A DNA stretch of 8,465 nucleotides. Origin: Desulfurellales bacterium (GTDB lineage Bacteria > Campylobacterota_A > Desulfurellia > Desulfurellales > Hippeaceae). A model generated the notes under the pieces. That model was not told the origin of the DNA. It ran no database searches and worked only from the letters and a program-made list of their open reading frames with translations. The stretch spans positions 1-8,465 of the forward strand of contig JALTDI010000132.1 of assembly GCA_027074255.1 (NCBI GenBank), in the 5' to 3' direction. The position numbers were made by a program, and so were the translations under genes. Positions 6,988-8,465 of the stretch are shown here, piece after piece; position 1 is the stretch's first letter, and every line of letters begins with the position of its first letter.

Positions 6988-7587
6988 CTATTCTTCTCCT
7001 ATTTTGAATCTTGCAAATCTCTTGATAACTATATTCTCTCCGAGTTTTGCAATTGCATTTTCAAGAAGGTTTTTTATCTTTAAACTTCCGTCTTTAATAA
7101 ACGGCTGTTCAAGCAGACAGACCTCTTCAAAATATTTGTTGATTTTGCCTTCTGCTATTTTGTCGAGCATGTTTTCGGGCTTACCCTGCTGCCTGAGCTG
7201 TTCTTTCTGTATCTCTTTTTCTTTATCAATCACATCTTGTGGGACCTCTTCTTTTGAAACATATACAGGTTCACTTGCCGCTATCTGCATGGCCACATCC
7301 TTACAGAGATTATTGAAATCATCCGTATTGGCAACAAAATCCGTTTCGCAGTTTATCTCTACGAGAACTCCTATTTTGCCGCCTGCATGTATATAGCTCA
7401 CCACTTTTCCGTCTTTTGCATCTCTGGATGCTTTCTTTTTTGCGCTTGCAAGTCCCATTTCCCTTAATTTATCTATTGCCTTGTCCATATCTCCATTTGT
7501 TTCTTTTAAGGCTTTTTTGCAGGCCATCATACCTGCGCCTGTTTTATCTCTTAGTTCTTTAACCATCTGAGCTGTTATGTCGGCCAT
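6988..7587 (-). CDS. tsf: Translation elongation factor Ts (short form)
   Basis: EF-Ts is the guanine-nucleotide exchange factor of EF-Tu. The N-terminal UBA-like domain is clear at 1-45 (ELRDKTGAGMMACKKAL at 11-27, then a second helix with AIDKLRE). The EF-Tu-contacting TDFV loop is at 82-85, with D83 and F84 as the nucleotide-exchange residues. HAGGKIGVLVEI follows the family pattern at 67-78. With 199 aa it is the short form carrying a single core subdomain, against 283 aa in E. coli; this is normal in many lineages and not a truncation, since the C-terminal module (NLLENAIAKLGENIVIKRFARFKIG) is intact. The ATG shares one base with the rpsB stop and has AGGAGG seven nt upstream within the last rpsB codons. 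Confidence 0.97.
   Translation of the reverse strand: MADITAQMVKELRDKTGAGMMACKKALKETNGDMDKAIDKLREMGLASAKKKASRDAKDGKVVSYIHAGGKIGVLVEINCETDFVANTDDFNNLCKDVAMQIAASEPVYVSKEEVPQDVIDKEKEIQKEQLRQQGKPENMLDKIAEGKINKYFEEVCLLEQPFIKDGSLKIKNLLENAIAKLGENIVIKRFARFKIGEE
6995..7000 (-). promoter_or_regulatory. Ribosome binding site that supports the pyrH TTG start
   Basis: AGGAGA lies in the last codons of tsf, about eight bases before the TTG at 6986. Its spacing is good and it is the main DNA-level support for a non-ATG start. The other support is conservation of the N-terminal KLSGE motif. Confidence 0.75.
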
Positions 7588-8357
7588 TATTTTTCCTCCT
7601 GTTCGGCTTCTATTTTTTCTTCCCTTCCCTTTTCAAATTCTTCTGCTTCCTCTTTTGCGGAAAGCTCTTTTTCATACCTGTCTCTTCCGTTTCTGATAGC
7701 CTCTGACATTTTTGTAGCAACAAGCTTGATAGACCTGATGGCATCGTCGTTGCCCGGAATAATCCAGTCTATCGGGTCGGGGTCACAATTCGTATCAACG
7801 AGTGCAATAATAGGTATGCCGAGTTTATTGGCTTCTTTTACGGCCAATTCTTCTTTTTTTACGTCTATTATGAGCATGGCATCGGGAAGACTCTCCATAT
7901 CCTTTATGCCGCCCACATACTTGACCATCTTATCTTTCTTTTTTCTAAATATTTTCTGTTCTTTTTTCGTGTAGTTGTTTATTTCGCCTGTTTCTTCCAT
8001 TTCTTCGAGTTTTTTTAAGTTATCTATGCTTTTTCTAATCGTTTGGAAGTTGGTCAGCAAGCCGCCGAGCCATTTTTCGTTAATGTAAGGCATGGAACAA
8101 GAAATAGCCGCATCTTTAATTTCTTCCTTGCCCTGTTTCTTTGTACATACAAACAGCATAGTTTTGTTTTGAGAAGCCAAATCCTCCACGAAATCATAGG
8201 ATTTCTCAAAATAGTTAATGGTTTTCTGCAAATCAATGATGTGAATATCCTTCCTCGCCGCAAAGATGAACGGTTTCATCTTAGGATTCCAGCGTTTTGT
8301 CTGATGTCCGAAATGAACACCCGCTTCGAGCAGCTCTTTCATTGTAATGTGAGCCAT
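7587..8357 (-). CDS. rpsB: 30S ribosomal protein S2
   Basis: S2 is a 30S subunit protein bound on the back of the small subunit between head and body. It is needed for S1 binding in bacteria that have a full S1. The 256 aa match the family length. Family blocks are LLEAGVHFGHQTKRWNPKMKPFI (9-31), the coiled-coil hairpin region around 105-148, and SLPDAMLIIDVKKEELAVKEA, NKLGIPIIALVDTNCDPDPIDWIIPGNDDAIRSI in the central and C-terminal part. The last ~28 residues are a highly charged Glu/Lys tail, a common and variable S2 extension. The start ATG follows AAGGAGG, the best ribosome binding site in the window. As first gene of the cluster it sits behind the leader at 8371-8433. Autogenous control of rpsB-tsf by S2 is known in E. 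coli and is only inferred here. Confidence 0.98.
   Translation of the reverse strand: MAHITMKELLEAGVHFGHQTKRWNPKMKPFIFAARKDIHIIDLQKTINYFEKSYDFVEDLASQNKTMLFVCTKKQGKEEIKDAAISCSMPYINEKWLGGLLTNFQTIRKSIDNLKKLEEMEETGEINNYTKKEQKIFRKKKDKMVKYVGGIKDMESLPDAMLIIDVKKEELAVKEANKLGIPIIALVDTNCDPDPIDWIIPGNDDAIRSIKLVATKMSEAIRNGRDRYEKELSAKEEAEEFEKGREEKIEAEQEEK
7595..7600 (-). promoter_or_regulatory. Ribosome binding site of tsf, inside rpsB
   Basis: AGGAGG on the minus strand lies within the Gln-Glu-Glu codons at the S2 C-terminus, seven bases before the tsf ATG. The rpsB stop and tsf start form TAATG, so terminating ribosomes can restart directly. Confidence 0.85.
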
Positions 8358-8368
8358 AAAACCTCCTT
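8358..8368 (-). promoter_or_regulatory. Strong ribosome binding site of rpsB
   Basis: On the minus strand this reads AAGGAGGTTTT directly before the ATG. AGGAGG occupies 8362-8367 with a four-base spacer. It fits the high expression expected for a ribosomal protein and fixes the rpsB start. Confidence 0.9.
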
Positions 8369-8370
8369 AG

Positions 8371-8433
8371 GATTTTTCCACCACCCCTTGCCTCTCCTTA
8401 ATCGGAGAAGATCCGCAAGTTTTGTGAGGTGTG
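8371..8433 (-). promoter_or_regulatory. Foldable 5' leader of rpsB, possible S2 autoregulatory element
   Basis: In the minus-strand transcript CTTCTCC (8410-8404) can pair with GGAGAGG (8397-8391) around the loop GATTAA, giving seven pairs including one G-U. Below it, after a five-base bulge (8415-8411), CTTG (8419-8416) pairs with CAAG (8390-8387). CACC (8431-8428) can pair further out with GGTG (8385-8382). The structure ends just before the rpsB ribosome binding site. S2-dependent leaders in front of rpsB are known in several bacterial groups; identity with them here is inference from position and pairing only. There is no T-run after the hairpin, so it is not an intrinsic terminator. Confidence 0.45.
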
Positions 8434-8435
8434 TG

Positions 8436-8465
8436 TATTTACAACTGAAATTTATATATTAACAA
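8436..8465 (-). promoter_or_regulatory. Candidate promoter of the operon
   Basis: On the minus strand TTGTTA at the window edge (8465-8460) could be a -35 box and TAAATA (8441-8436) a -10 box, with 18 bases between. The region is AT-rich and correctly placed to transcribe the leader and rpsB. Matches are imperfect, and an alternative -10 (TATAAAT near 8456-8450) would need a -35 box outside the window. This is a weak call. Confidence 0.3.

Noticed and set aside
6965..7396. 143 aa open frame on the plus strand within tsf
   Set aside because: Antisense shadow of tsf, Ser/Phe/Leu-rich as expected from reading Lys/Glu codons backwards.
6988..7587. tsf as a truncated gene because it is much shorter than in E. 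coli
   Set aside because: Short EF-Ts proteins of about 200 aa are normal in many bacteria, and both the N-terminal domain and the C-terminal module are intact.
8054..8263. 69 aa minus-strand frame inside rpsB
   Set aside because: Lies entirely within rpsB in another frame and shows no recognisable features.
8387..8419. Leader hairpin as an intrinsic terminator or attenuator
   Set aside because: The stem is not followed by a run of T on the transcribed-sense strand; GGGTGGTGG follows instead.
8043..8462. 139 aa open frame on the plus strand over the rpsB start
   Set aside because: It runs antisense to rpsB and its leader, has no domain pattern, and the opposite strand codes for an unmistakable S2.
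1..8465. Mobile element, defence system or horizontally acquired island
   Set aside because: No transposase, integrase, direct or inverted long repeats or tRNA was seen; gene content and order are core housekeeping with even base composition.

Overview
The window is one continuous minus-strand gene cluster that runs from the right edge to the left edge. Reading in the direction of transcription (right to left) the order is: short 5' region with a promoter candidate and leader RNA, then rpsB, tsf, pyrH, frr, uppS, cdsA, dxr, rseP, ispG, and a tetratricopeptide-repeat (TPR) protein cut off by the left edge. No plus-strand gene, rRNA, tRNA, CRISPR array, insertion sequence or clear terminator was seen. 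Coding density is almost total. The largest gap inside the cluster is 24 nt (pyrH-frr), most neighbours touch or overlap, and the only non-coding stretch is the ~108 nt upstream of rpsB.

The cluster joins three jobs. rpsB, tsf and frr serve translation (ribosomal protein S2, elongation factor Ts, ribosome recycling). pyrH makes UDP from UMP and so feeds RNA, UDP-sugars and CTP. The remaining named genes serve the envelope and isoprenoids: dxr and ispG are the second and the penultimate steps of the MEP pathway, uppS turns the resulting C5 units into undecaprenyl diphosphate (the lipid carrier for peptidoglycan), cdsA makes CDP-diacylglycerol for phospholipids, and rseP is an intramembrane site-2 protease. 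This gene order is a well-known conserved arrangement in bacteria. All nine named proteins keep their diagnostic catalytic or binding residues, so none looks decayed.

Organism: a bacterium with AT-rich DNA (GC roughly in the upper thirties by eye), canonical AGGAGG Shine-Dalgarno sites, a short (199 aa) EF-Ts, a single-PDZ RseP and an IspG carrying the 'NALGE' version of its third-cysteine loop. These traits argue against a typical Enterobacteria-like gammaproteobacterium, which has long EF-Ts and double-PDZ RseP. They fit several deep-branching lineages, and I cannot name the phylum from this window alone.

The least ordinary parts are the TPR protein at the left end, whose start overlaps ispG by 26 nt and which I cannot assign to a named family; a foldable leader in front of rpsB that may be an S2 autoregulatory element; and a split in the operon between genes with strong ribosome binding sites and genes that appear to rely on translational coupling. 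I found no convincing previously undescribed system; this is mainly a core housekeeping operon.
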